DNA of 64,000 nt from the NCBI GenBank assembly GCA_016930015.1, contig JAFGHR010000064.1, positions 1 through 64,000 of the forward strand. The letters are read 5' to 3'. A program made the translations under genes and the position numbers. The DNA comes from Anaerolineae bacterium (GTDB lineage Bacteria; Chloroflexota; Anaerolineae; Aggregatilineales; Aggregatilineaceae). Below, piece after piece: positions 43,095 through 52,058 of the stretch (its first letter is position 1; each line of letters starts with the position of its first letter). The notes beneath the pieces were generated by a model that saw only the letters and a program-made list of their open reading frames with translations, was not told the origin of the DNA and did not search any database.

Positions 43095-44042
43095 ATGGAA
43101 AGGGCAACTGACGTGCGTTTGATAATTGATACGGATGCCGGCGTTGACGACGCGCAGGCAATCATGATGGCGCTCACGTCGCCAGGTGTGACCGTCGAAG
43201 CGATCACGACCGTGACAGGCAACGTGCACGTTGATCATGTTTACCGGAATGTATTTACCGTGCTGGAAATCATGCAAGGCGATGCGCCGGTTTATAGGGG
43301 CGCCGATCATCCCCTGTTGCCGGATTCCTGGCACCCCGAAGAGCGTGTACACGGCTCGGATGGCCTGGGCGAGTACCACGATCGTCCCCCGACCCGGCGC
43401 CAGCTTGAAGATGAACCTGCCGCCGTGGCGCTGGTCCGGCTCGCCAACGAGAATCCCGGCGAACTGACGTTGATCGCGCTCGGCCCGCTCACAAATATCG
43501 CGCTGGCGTGTAAGCTGGACCCGGCGTTTCCACAGAAGATCAGGCAGTTTGCGTTTATGGGCGGCACCATCGAGGCCAGGGGTAATACCGAGGCCCTCAC
43601 CGCCGAGTTTAATGTATTCTGCGATCCCGAAGCGGCGGCTATCGTGCTGTCAGGTTTCCCGGATGCGCTCATGCTGTCGTGGGAAACCACGCTGCGGCAT
43701 CCTTTTGCCTGGGACGATTTCGACGCCTTGACGGCGATCGGCACCACCGCCGCCCGGTTTTTGCGTGACATCACGGCGCATTCACATAAATTCTTGCGCG
43801 TGGTCCTGGCCGACTACGGTTTTTTGCTGCCCGATCCATTAGCTATGGCCGTTACGCTCGACCCGGCCTTGATCCTGGGCAGCGAACGCCGGTACGTCAC
43901 GGTTGAGCTTGAAGGCCGCCATACACGCGGGCAGACGGTCATCGACCACTTTGGGACCCTGCGCCGCGACCCCAACATCATGATCGTCACCGGCGTAGAC
44001 ACAGCCGGTGTCTACGCGCTGTACCAGCGTATGCTGGGTTAG
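43095..44042 (+). CDS. Nucleoside hydrolase (third copy, divergent)
   Basis: A 315-residue nucleoside hydrolase. VRLIIDTDAGVDDAQAIMMA carries the Asp cluster, followed by LIALGPLTNIALAC, AFMGGTIEARGNTEALTAEFN and the C-terminal LLPDPLAMAVTLDP, in which the usual catalytic His of the 'HDPL' segment reads Pro-Asp-Pro. Its activity may therefore be changed. The start at 43095 is the ATG; GTG 43113, with AAGGG upstream, would fit the domain start equally. It is divergent from the transporter train and followed by two peptidase genes in the same direction. Confidence 0.88.
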   Translation: MERATDVRLIIDTDAGVDDAQAIMMALTSPGVTVEAITTVTGNVHVDHVYRNVFTVLEIMQGDAPVYRGADHPLLPDSWHPEERVHGSDGLGEYHDRPPTRRQLEDEPAAVALVRLANENPGELTLIALGPLTNIALACKLDPAFPQKIRQFAFMGGTIEARGNTEALTAEFNVFCDPEAAAIVLSGFPDALMLSWETTLRHPFAWDDFDALTAIGTTAARFLRDITAHSHKFLRVVLADYGFLLPDPLAMAVTLDPALILGSERRYVTVELEGRHTRGQTVIDHFGTLRRDPNIMIVTGVDTAGVYALYQRMLG

Positions 44043-44084
44043 CGTTCGCGGGCCAGTTAACCGGCCCTGGAGGATGCCGCCATC

Positions 44085-45143
44085 GTGAGCCAACCGCACA
44101 CCCCGGATCGTATCGTCGCCCTGCTGCGTACCCTGACCCCACTACCGGGTATCGCCGGGCATGAAGACGCCGTGATCCGGGCGCTGGTGGACGCTTTCAC
44201 CCCCGTTGTGGACGCGATCACGGTTGACCGGTTGGGCAGCCTGGTCGCGCGTATTGGTCCAGCAAACGGCACACCCCGGATTGTTATTATGGCGCACATG
44301 GATACCGTCGGCCTGATGATCAAACACGTCATCGGCGCGGGGCTGCTGGGCGTCGTGCCGGTTGGCGGTGTGAATCTGAAGGCGCTGCCGGGAACGGCGG
44401 TCCGGATCGGTGACGCGGGCATTCCCGGCGTGATCGGGGTGCGCTCCCAACACCTGGCGCAGCCCGGCGACACGGCGATCACGGTTCATGACCTGGTGAT
44501 CGAAGTCGATCCCGGTGCCATGCCGCAGATCACGCCCGCCGCGCCGGTGACCTATGCTCCCCAGACGGTCTGGGCGGGCGGCAAACTCTTCAGCAGTCCC
44601 CATCTTGACAACCGCGCCGGGTGCGCGGTGCTGGTGGAACTCGCCTATCATCTGGCCGCCGACCCGCCGCCGGGCACCGTCTACTTGATCGGCACGGTGC
44701 AGGAAGAAACGACCTGCGCCGGGGCCGAGCACGTCCTGGCGGCCCTGGCGCCTGACGCCGTTTTTGCCGTGGATGGCACGTTGAGTTACGACACGCCGGA
44801 TACACGCCGTTTTGGTGATGTGCAGTTGGGCGCTGGCCCGGTGCTGACCACATTCCTTTACGTGAGCGGCCTGAACGGCTGGCACGCCCATCCTGCGCTG
44901 CGTGCACATCTCCAACAAACCGCCCGTGATCACAACCTGCCCGTGCAGCACGACGCGATCCGCGGGCTGATGAGTGATATTCGCGCCGCGGCCCGCGCCG
45001 GTATTCCCAGCGTGCTGATCGGCCTGCCGATGCGCGGCAAACATGGCCCACTCGAAACCGTTCACCTGGATGATATAGATCACACGATCCGCCTGCTGGC
45101 GGCAACGCTTCGGCAGCCGCTGCCGGATTGTTCACGCGGCTAA
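44085..45143 (+). CDS. M42-family aminopeptidase-like metallopeptidase
   Basis: A 352-residue protein of the M42 (glutamyl aminopeptidase/endoglucanase-like) family. Zinc-ligand regions are visible: IVIMAHMDTVGLMI, SSPHLDNRAGCAV, GTVQEETTCAGAEH (general-base Glu) and FAVDGTLSYD; a C-terminal MRGKHGPLETVHLDDID supplies the last His. It probably removes N-terminal residues from peptides in the cytoplasm. GTG start, with GGAGG about 10 bases upstream. It lies 42 bases after the nucleoside hydrolase and 22 bases before a divergent paralogue. Confidence 0.88.
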   Translation: MSQPHTPDRIVALLRTLTPLPGIAGHEDAVIRALVDAFTPVVDAITVDRLGSLVARIGPANGTPRIVIMAHMDTVGLMIKHVIGAGLLGVVPVGGVNLKALPGTAVRIGDAGIPGVIGVRSQHLAQPGDTAITVHDLVIEVDPGAMPQITPAAPVTYAPQTVWAGGKLFSSPHLDNRAGCAVLVELAYHLAADPPPGTVYLIGTVQEETTCAGAEHVLAALAPDAVFAVDGTLSYDTPDTRRFGDVQLGAGPVLTTFLYVSGLNGWHAHPALRAHLQQTARDHNLPVQHDAIRGLMSDIRAAARAGIPSVLIGLPMRGKHGPLETVHLDDIDHTIRLLAATLRQPLPDCSRG

Positions 45144-45165
45144 TGGTTTTCAGTAAGGATACACG

Positions 45166-46332
45166 ATGCCACTTGATGCAATTGTCAATGCTTTGCCCGA
45201 TCTCCATACCCGGCTTTCCCAACTCCCACCGGTTAACTTCACCGATCCGCTGTGGACTCTCTTAAACCGGCTGCTGGTGGCGCACGCGCCGTCGGGTGGG
45301 GCCAACCTGTTAGGCGGAATTGGGGATGATATCTCCGTCATCGCCGACCAGCTTGATCTGCGCGACCGGGTCAAGCCGTACCTGGGATCAAGCGGTAATA
45401 CGGCGATCTGGCTGGGCGCGGACAAGCTGGAAGCCGATCTTGTCGTCGTGGCCCACATGGATCGCCCCTCTTTCCTCGTTCGCTCGCTTGACGACGGGCA
45501 GCTTGTCCCGATCTGCGCTAACCGGTTTCCTGAAGGTGAGTACCACGTCACCGCCAAAGCGATCCGCTTCGACAAAGGGCGGTTGGTTGTCGGCGCGCAG
45601 GGGATGTTGTTGTCAAACAAAAAAGACGGTGAAGAAACGCTCCGGTTTGACGTTAAAAAAGGGCGTCTTGACTGGCATGATACCGTCTTGATGGACGTGA
45701 GTCCCAGTTATGAAAATGAGCGTAGTTATGTCATGGGCACTGGCCTGGATAACAGCGTGGGGGTATTGACAACCCTGCTAACCGCCGCCGTGCTGCGCGG
45801 GGTAGAAGATGCCCTGCGCGACCGCGAACGCCGCTGTTTGTTCGTGTTCACCGACAACGAAGAAGGTCCGCCGGATGGATTCTTTGGACACGGTGCGTCC
45901 CGCCTGACCTACCACCTGCCGCCGCCGCGTTATGGCTGCGTGATCGTGGACGCGCAAACCGCCGGGCCGGGACTCGCGCCGCTGATCGATCACGGGGTGT
46001 GTCACGGTACGATGTCCGGTTGGGGGCGCGGCGCGATCGTGCCGCCCAACTACCGCACCCTGGCCGTTGACCTGGCGCGCGACCTGAACACCACGCGTCC
46101 CAACACAGTCCAGATGAACACCGGCTACCTGTCGCGCAGTGATGATATGGCCCTGGGGCGCTGGACGCGCATTCTGGCCCTGGTGGGACCGCCGATGACC
46201 GATCCGCATACCGGGCACGAACGCGCCTGTATCAGTGATATTCAAAATGGGGCGTGGTGGCTGTCGCACTTTTTGATCGCAGCGCTGAACCTGGTCCCTG
46301 AACTCACGCCGCGTTATGCCCTGGGACGGTGA
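45166..46332 (+). CDS. Divergent M42-like metallopeptidase paralogue
   Basis: A 388-residue protein related to the preceding M42 peptidase but clearly divergent. Metal-ligand candidates: VVVAHMDRPSFLV, GTGLDNSVGVL, VFTDNEEGPPDG (Glu pair) and CVIVDAQTAGPG. A putative last His lies in DPHTGHERACISD. The N-terminal part (1-70) and the segment at 120-170 differ from typical M42 enzymes, so the substrate may not be a normal peptide. AAGGA 8 bases before the ATG supports the start. It probably forms a bicistronic unit with the upstream peptidase; hetero-oligomers are possible. Confidence 0.8.
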   Translation: MPLDAIVNALPDLHTRLSQLPPVNFTDPLWTLLNRLLVAHAPSGGANLLGGIGDDISVIADQLDLRDRVKPYLGSSGNTAIWLGADKLEADLVVVAHMDRPSFLVRSLDDGQLVPICANRFPEGEYHVTAKAIRFDKGRLVVGAQGMLLSNKKDGEETLRFDVKKGRLDWHDTVLMDVSPSYENERSYVMGTGLDNSVGVLTTLLTAAVLRGVEDALRDRERRCLFVFTDNEEGPPDGFFGHGASRLTYHLPPPRYGCVIVDAQTAGPGLAPLIDHGVCHGTMSGWGRGAIVPPNYRTLAVDLARDLNTTRPNTVQMNTGYLSRSDDMALGRWTRILALVGPPMTDPHTGHERACISDIQNGAWWLSHFLIAALNLVPELTPRYALGR

Positions 46333-46456
46333 ATCGTTATCAGGCCGGTTGTTATCGGTCAGGACACAAGGTAATCAATGCGACCTTGACATGTCGGCCT
46401 GCGTTGTTCGATAATCACGTTGATAGACAGCAAGCTTACGTTCTAAGGATGGGTTT

Positions 46457-46873
46457 ATGGCCGGTGGGCTGTTCTTCCCAGACAACGACTTGACCGCCGA
46501 AGACCACTTCAACCAGGGGTTAGACTGCTACTACCGGCACGATTATGGGCGTGCCATCACCTGTTATTCCAGAGCGATCCGACTCGCCCCACAAAATCCG
46601 AATGTGTACTATAACCGTGGCCACGCCCGCCGTCATGATGGTGACCTGGGCGGCGCGATCGAAGACTACACCGCCGCGATCCGGCTGGCGCCCCATGCGA
46701 TTGATATCTACTATGAACGCGCGATCGCCCATACGCAAAACGGCGATCTGCACGAGGCGATCGCCGATTATCGACGGTATCTGGAAGCGTGCGACGACGA
46801 TTTGTGTGACCAGGCCCGCGACGACATCGAACAGGCCATACACGAATTACACGGCCAACTCGGACACGCGTAA
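46457..46873 (+). CDS. Small TPR-repeat protein
   Basis: A 138-residue protein made almost entirely of three TPRs (from about residue 14): FNQGLDCYYRHDYGRAITCY, YYNRGHARRHDGDLGGAIED and YYERAIAHTQNGDLHEAIAD. It is probably a protein-interaction adaptor. No signal peptide or catalytic domain. It is convergent with the methyltransferase gene and unrelated in direction to the phosphate cluster. Confidence 0.85.
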   Translation: MAGGLFFPDNDLTAEDHFNQGLDCYYRHDYGRAITCYSRAIRLAPQNPNVYYNRGHARRHDGDLGGAIEDYTAAIRLAPHAIDIYYERAIAHTQNGDLHEAIADYRRYLEACDDDLCDQARDDIEQAIHELHGQLGHA

Positions 46874-46887
46874 ATCGCCTGGAAGCA

Positions 46888-47865
46888 TTACCGGGCGTCG
46901 ATCATATAGGCGTCTGCCCAAAAATAGGCGAACAGTTTGTGTGTCGTGATCGACTCGAATCCTGCCGCGCGTAAGCCCTCAACCCACGCCGTGATCGGGC
47001 CTTCCCAGTTGGTCCGATCCGCCGTGCGATCAAAGTATCCGAACATCACCGGTATCAAAAACCCCTGCGCGACCAGCCCGCCATCACCGTCATACTCGGC
47101 CAGGCCGTTTTGATAATGGTCGAGGATGTAACACACGCGGTCCGGGCTGTAGAGATCGGCAAAGTCCGGCACGTCAAATTCCGCGATCAACAACCGCTGC
47201 CCGTGTGCCTTGAACCACTCAAATGCCGCCGGGCGCTCCGACGGGTGGATCGATTGCAGGCTCCAGGTAGCCTGGATCATGTCCCATGTTCCATGTGCGT
47301 CCCACGTGTCGTGGTTCCACATGTCGTGATTGGATGCCATAAACGCCTGTAACGTTGTGTTCGCCGCCGTATATGTCACGCCGTGTGTATCCAGGGCGGC
47401 GGTTGTTTTGGCTAACATCACCTCGGACGGTTCGATCAGGTCTACGCGGCTGACGGATTCCGCCAACGCGGGCAGCAGCGCCAGCCCATCCCCGACGCCC
47501 ACGTCCAGCACAGCCAGCGACGTGTAGTCGTCGTAAACGGTGCGCAGCGCGCGGCTGGCGGCGGCATACAGGCCCACGTTACCACCGCCGCGAATGAACG
47601 CCGCGAACGCCGTACCATCGACGTACACTCCGGCTTTGCCCTGGCGCTGCACGCGGTCCAGGTACGCGGCCCCCTGCACATACACGCGGTTATTGAGGTC
47701 CTGGCTGGCGGCACGGTGAGCCAGCGCTGCCGCCCGGTCGATATCCCCCTCACCGAACGCCAGCAGCGCCACGTAAAAACAGTCCAGGGCATCTGTTAAG
47801 GTGTACTCACGCACCCCGGCATATCCCTGTGTGCGGACGATATCCCACAAAGCCAGCAGCGTCAT
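46888..47865 (-). CDS. Class I SAM-dependent methyltransferase-like protein with helical N-terminus
   Basis: A 325-residue protein. The N-terminal 75 residues are helical and TPR-like. The Rossmann core at about 115-225 has the SAM-binding motif LAVLDVGVGDGLALLPAL and the acidic loop VDLIEPSEVML. The segment around residue 180 contains repeated Trp/His/Asp units (NHDMWNHDTWDAHGTWDM). The C-terminal half ends in KLFAYFWADAYMIDAR. The substrate is unknown. It is convergent with the TPR gene. Confidence 0.8.
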   Translation of the reverse strand: MTLLALWDIVRTQGYAGVREYTLTDALDCFYVALLAFGEGDIDRAAALAHRAASQDLNNRVYVQGAAYLDRVQRQGKAGVYVDGTAFAAFIRGGGNVGLYAAASRALRTVYDDYTSLAVLDVGVGDGLALLPALAESVSRVDLIEPSEVMLAKTTAALDTHGVTYTAANTTLQAFMASNHDMWNHDTWDAHGTWDMIQATWSLQSIHPSERPAAFEWFKAHGQRLLIAEFDVPDFADLYSPDRVCYILDHYQNGLAEYDGDGGLVAQGFLIPVMFGYFDRTADRTNWEGPITAWVEGLRAAGFESITTHKLFAYFWADAYMIDAR

Positions 47866-47916
47866 TGTTGTGATCCCTCCCCGGTGATCGAAGCCGCGTT
47901 AAGCGGCACGCGGACC

Positions 47917-47943
47917 AAAAAAACGGTCGCTGCGAAAGCGACC
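47917..47943 (-). terminator. Rho-independent terminator downstream of phoU
   Basis: GGTCGC (47925-47930) pairs with GCGACC (47938-47943), and seven T follow on the minus strand. It lies about 65 bases after the phoU stop codon. Confidence 0.8.
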
Positions 47944-48006
47944 TTTGAGTGGCCGCCATGTTAGCCAGGATGATCAACGTTGCTCAGTGCAAATTATTGG
48001 TGATGC

Positions 48007-48687
48007 TCAACCCGGTAAACCATGATCGACGTCGATCTCTTGCACGCTGCCCGTTGCGATATAAATGATACGCTCGACAACGTTGGTAATTAGATCACCG
48101 ATACGTTCCAAATGCTGCGCGACTCCCAGAATACCAACGGACACGGTGACTTTTTTCTCTTTTTTCTCTTTCGCCATGCGTTCGATCACATCGTTTACCA
48201 CAACGTCCAGCATCTGGTCAACTTCAACTTCACGACTGGCTACCTGTTTGGCTAATTCAATATCGGCCTCAGCGTAGGCCTGTATACTCTGTTTCAGCAT
48301 GGTACTGACCAGTTCGCCCATTGTGTAGAGTTCAGAGGGTTTTTCTGTTTTCTGAAAACGCTTCACCTGGCGAATCGTCGCGGCGATATCCTTCGCTTTG
48401 TCGCCGATTTGCTCAAGATCAACAATGATATTCATAACCGCGATGATCAAACGCAGATCGCCTGCCAAAGGTTGCTGCGTGGCAATCAGCTTAAAGCAGT
48501 CGTCTTCGATCGAAAACCGGGTGGCGTTGACTTCCTGATCCGATTCGATGACCTGTTTCGCTAAACCTTTATCCAGGGTTTTTAATGCCTGAAGCGCCTG
48601 TTGCAGTTCAGTTTCAACCAGTTGTCCCATTTCGACAACCCGGTTGTGCAGCCGGTCTAATTCCTGGTCAAAGTATCGTCTTGGCAT
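48007..48687 (-). CDS. phoU: Phosphate-signalling protein PhoU
   Basis: Cytoplasmic negative regulator that links phosphate transport to two-component signalling. The 226-residue all-helical protein has two PhoU repeats; metal-binding patterns appear in VDLEQIGDKAKDIA and QHLERIGDLITNVVERIIYI, the usual E-x-IGD motifs. Terminators on both sides suggest a single-gene transcript. No pstSCAB or phoRB genes are in the window; the PiT transporter and DUF47 protein at 52-54 kb are the nearest phosphate genes. Confidence 0.93.
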   Translation of the reverse strand: MPRRYFDQELDRLHNRVVEMGQLVETELQQALQALKTLDKGLAKQVIESDQEVNATRFSIEDDCFKLIATQQPLAGDLRLIIAVMNIIVDLEQIGDKAKDIAATIRQVKRFQKTEKPSELYTMGELVSTMLKQSIQAYAEADIELAKQVASREVEVDQMLDVVVNDVIERMAKEKKEKKVTVSVGILGVAQHLERIGDLITNVVERIIYIATGSVQEIDVDHGLPG

Positions 48688-48812
48688 CTTGTCTGGCTCC
48701 TGATAATCGCCCCCTATTGCGAAAACAGCACGTGTTGCAGGGTGTGCGTTACGATTTTAATTGTATACGTTCCGGTTGATTTGCGCATGAGTTTCTCGAC
48801 TGGACAACATCG

Positions 48813-48849
48813 AAAAAAAGATACGCCCAGGCTGTGACCTGAGCGTATC
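48813..48849 (-). terminator. Rho-independent terminator of the solute-binding/VWA operon
   Basis: GATACGCCCAGG (48820-48831) pairs with CCTGAGCGTATC (48838-48849; one mismatch) and seven T follow on the minus strand, about 80 bases after the stop codon of the VWA fusion gene. Confidence 0.85.
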
Positions 48850-48927
48850 AAATTGATGAATCACCGGTAGTGTCGGGGCGGACAGATTAACCGGGAGCGC
48901 CCCAGGCCATCTGCGCCGGTCCCGCCG

Positions 48928-50706
48928 CTAGAAGTAACTGCTGATCAGGTCGAGCAGTTCCAGGATATTCGAGGGGTCGCCCGATTGCACTTTGGTCGAG
49001 GCCGAGCGCGCAATCGAATTTAACACCTGAATATCCGCGTCCTGCCCATACGCCACCGGGATCACGATCACGGGATTCAGGTCACTGCGCCGGTCTTCGA
49101 TCACCTGTTTGGCGTCACGAATCTGGGCGCTGCTGGCCGTATCCGCCCCATCACTCAGCAGCACAATCGCACGGATGCGGTTATTGTCTTCCTCCTCATC
49201 GAACATGCCGACCGACTGGATGATCGCATCGTACAACGCGGTGTTGTTATCTGCTATCAGCGTGCGGATCGTTTCTTCCAGCGCGCGTTTATCGGCTTCC
49301 AGGTTTTCAAGTGGGACTTCGACCGTCACGTCGGTGCTAAACGTGATGAGGCCCACCCGGTTTTGCAGCTCCGTGTTCTCCAAAAAGAGCAGGGCCGCCT
49401 GCTGGGCCTGGGCCAGTTTGTCACCCTGCATTGAGCCGGAGACATCAATCACCAGCCAGATATCCGCTTGTTTTTTGACATAACTCCAGTTTTCCTGGAT
49501 CGCCGCAATCACCGGCGGGTCGGGTGCAAATAACACGTTCGTGGGCTGATCCTTGTCTACGCCGAGTTCCGGCACAAACGGGTAGCCGATTTCGACTTCA
49601 GGGATCACAGGCCGGAAGCCCGCCGCCATGATTTGTTCTTGAACAACCGGAGTCCGCACATAATCCGCAAACACACGCGCGGCCTCGGCTTGTTCCGCCG
49701 TGACCCAATCCGCCTGGACGATACCAAACGGGTGTTCGTGCCAAAATGTGCCTTCTGCCGGGTACAGGGCTACCAGCCGCTCCGGTGGCTGGTACGCTGT
49801 TTTGCCCTGGTTGATGTAAATCAGGTCGTTTTCTTCCAGCGCGACGAAGTCCAGGTAATCGGGGCCTTGCGCGATGTATTCTTTGAATTCCGTTGTGCGC
49901 CGCGAATAATGGCGGATCAGGTTTTCAATGTCGCGCACGCCATCTTGCACCACCGGGTCGTTGACCATGTCCATCGTTAAGCGCCGCCCCGACAGATCCG
50001 CATGATAGAGCGCGCTGGCATAATATTCGCCGATCAGGGTCGAAAGCGCCGTTGAACTGACATACGGATCGGTGTGCCCATAGTAAACCGTCCGGCGTGC
50101 ATCCGGAATACCGTAATCGGCCCAGCCGTTAGGACTCTCCAACACCTCAAGCAGGTGTTTCCAGCCAATCGCCTCGCCAGGATACTTACGCTGGATCGCG
50201 TTTAAGCGGCTTTCCCAGATCGCCATCACTACGGGCGCGTTGGCTGTCGCCGGGCTGTTCGCCAGGTCGAACAACTCGCGGCCCGATTGGTAGTTCGCGA
50301 GCGCCAGCCAATGACTGACCGACGGCTGGAAAATCGTGGGCTGCGCGACGTTTTGATTTTGCGGCGCGATGACGGCGTTCACAATGGCCTGCATAATCGT
50401 TCCCGACGATCCCGGCTCCCCGGTGACATAGATCGGCTTTTCGCCCTCGGTGAGTTTTCCCCCCGTGAGCGGATTATTGCCATCGGCATAAGCCTTGTTA
50501 AAATCGCGGATCACGTCCGGCATATAGAGATCGGATTCAGGAGCGTAAATAATCGAAATTTGAACAGCATCTTTAGGAACCGCTACCGTTTCCCCATCGC
50601 CTGATGAATCGCCGTTCGACGTTGAACCGTTGCCTTCGTCGCAGGCGGCGATAAACAGCGACAAGATCAACAAAACGCTCACCAAACGAATCCATTTTTG
50701 ATGCAT
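48928..50706 (-). CDS. Lipoprotein with solute-binding domain fused to a VWA domain
   Basis: A 592-residue exported lipoprotein. Signal peptide 1-21 with lipobox LFIAAC (Cys22) and a Ser/Gly-rich linker; an extracellular solute-binding domain (about 45-395; VQISIIYAPESDLYMPDVIR, EPGSSGTIMQAIVNAVIAP); and a C-terminal VWA domain (about 413-590) with an intact MIDAS DVSGSM (421-426), Thr in ITFSTDV and LLSDGADTAS. The binding part recalls the ABC sulfate/phosphate-type fold, but no permease is encoded nearby. It follows the other solute-binding gene by 27 bases, so both are on one transcript. The ligand and the VWA partner are unknown. Confidence 0.88.
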   Translation of the reverse strand: MHQKWIRLVSVLLILSLFIAACDEGNGSTSNGDSSGDGETVAVPKDAVQISIIYAPESDLYMPDVIRDFNKAYADGNNPLTGGKLTEGEKPIYVTGEPGSSGTIMQAIVNAVIAPQNQNVAQPTIFQPSVSHWLALANYQSGRELFDLANSPATANAPVVMAIWESRLNAIQRKYPGEAIGWKHLLEVLESPNGWADYGIPDARRTVYYGHTDPYVSSTALSTLIGEYYASALYHADLSGRRLTMDMVNDPVVQDGVRDIENLIRHYSRRTTEFKEYIAQGPDYLDFVALEENDLIYINQGKTAYQPPERLVALYPAEGTFWHEHPFGIVQADWVTAEQAEAARVFADYVRTPVVQEQIMAAGFRPVIPEVEIGYPFVPELGVDKDQPTNVLFAPDPPVIAAIQENWSYVKKQADIWLVIDVSGSMQGDKLAQAQQAALLFLENTELQNRVGLITFSTDVTVEVPLENLEADKRALEETIRTLIADNNTALYDAIIQSVGMFDEEEDNNRIRAIVLLSDGADTASSAQIRDAKQVIEDRRSDLNPVIVIPVAYGQDADIQVLNSIARSASTKVQSGDPSNILELLDLISSYF

Positions 50707-50733
50707 CGTGTGCTCTCCTTGTAACTTAACCGT

Positions 50734-51888
50734 TTAAAACGCGGTCCAATCGCGATTGACAAAGGGTGTTATGTCATTGCGTGATGGCAACTGAATACGT
50801 TCGCCGGGCGGACGGATGGCAGACACCCCGGCAGAGGCAGCCTCGTCAAACAAGGTGGGTTCTGCCGGTACGCCATCGGCGCCCCGCAGCCCAAACGCGG
50901 CAGCCTGCCGCTGCTGCTGATCGCTCAACAGGAAATTAAGAAAATCGTCCGCCGCCGCGCGTTCTTGATCGGTGATCTCGGCTCCATCCCAGACCGCGAA
51001 CGGAAAATCAAACCACACCTGGTAATCAGGGTAGACCAGGGTCAGCGCGCCGACCTTCGTCGTTAAACTCTTGTAGTTGACCAGCCACTCGTTTTCGGGC
51101 AGCAGGGCCACATCCGCCACCGACGTTCCGCGCGTGGCAATCGCCTGGGCGGGATAGACTCCCAGGCTGGCAAAATTGGGCACGCTTTCAAAAACGGGTT
51201 TTAGCCACTTAATGAGCGCCGGATCGTTGAGCAAGGCCGCGTTTAAATCCGGCTGGCCGTGAAATTCAGCCGTCGCAATCAACAAAGCGGCCACCCCACT
51301 CATATAACGATCAGGTTGGGCAAACCCCGGTTTGAAAAACCGCCAATCGGATTCCCCGCCGATAGCCTCCCACAGGGATGCGGCACTTGCTTGTTGGACG
51401 CTCGTCCAGTTGAACGTGTCAAACTGCCCGGTGAGCACTTGCGCACGATCAGAAGGTGCGCCCCACAGCATCACGGTGCTGGCAAGTGATGGCTGGCGAA
51501 TCGAAAAATCCATGCCGACTTCATGCGCATAGGTAACAGCTTGCGCCATTTCCGGAATCCAGATCACCGGATGATCACGCGCCGACCATGCGCCGGGGCT
51601 GTTCCATACGGGTAAACTGTCCTGCTGCGTTACCCGAATTTCCACGACGCGCCCATTGACGCGCCGCCGCTCAGCGTTATACGTTTTTCCCGCCGCTTCG
51701 ATCCAGTCTGCGCCTACCGGACTGACGGCCAGCGTAAGCGTGACAGCCGTCGTGTTATTTGTTTCTTCTGCGTCACCTGAATTTGTCGATGTAGATGAGT
51801 TGTCTAGTTGGTCTAGCACAACACCCGCCCCGACCAATATCACTGCCGCCCCAACAATGAGCAGAAACGCCAAACGAGACCGGTTCAT
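50734..51888 (-). CDS. Membrane-anchored extracellular solute-binding protein
   Basis: A 384-residue exported protein. A hydrophobic N-terminal helix (LAFLLIVGAAVILVGAGVVL) without a lipobox Cys suggests an uncleaved anchor or ordinary signal peptide; a Thr/Asn/Ser-rich linker follows. The remainder resembles the bacterial extracellular solute-binding fold (LTLAVSPVGADWIEAAGKTY, DFPFAVWDGAEITDQER, ADDFLNFLLSDQQQRQAAAF). It resembles the binding half of the VWA fusion and is the first gene of the two-gene operon. ATG 51888 is preferred over the longer frame because the extension has no RBS. Confidence 0.82.
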   Translation of the reverse strand: MNRSRLAFLLIVGAAVILVGAGVVLDQLDNSSTSTNSGDAEETNNTTAVTLTLAVSPVGADWIEAAGKTYNAERRRVNGRVVEIRVTQQDSLPVWNSPGAWSARDHPVIWIPEMAQAVTYAHEVGMDFSIRQPSLASTVMLWGAPSDRAQVLTGQFDTFNWTSVQQASAASLWEAIGGESDWRFFKPGFAQPDRYMSGVAALLIATAEFHGQPDLNAALLNDPALIKWLKPVFESVPNFASLGVYPAQAIATRGTSVADVALLPENEWLVNYKSLTTKVGALTLVYPDYQVWFDFPFAVWDGAEITDQERAAADDFLNFLLSDQQQRQAAAFGLRGADGVPAEPTLFDEAASAGVSAIRPPGERIQLPSRNDITPFVNRDWTAF

Positions 51889-52058
51889 TACCCAAAAGCC
51901 TTTCAAACACAACCTGGAGATTCTTCACCAGCCTACCTTAAATTACGTATAAAAGATAGTTTGGTGTCGCTGTATTTTCAACAAAAATAATGTCAAGGCC
52001 GTCACCGGTCTCGACACGGGTTAACATAAATGAGATTGGGTACTACCTGAACAGGCGC

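Noticed and set aside
48928-51888. Pst-type phosphate ABC transporter
   Set aside because: There are two solute-binding proteins but no PstA, PstC or PstB homologue in the region.
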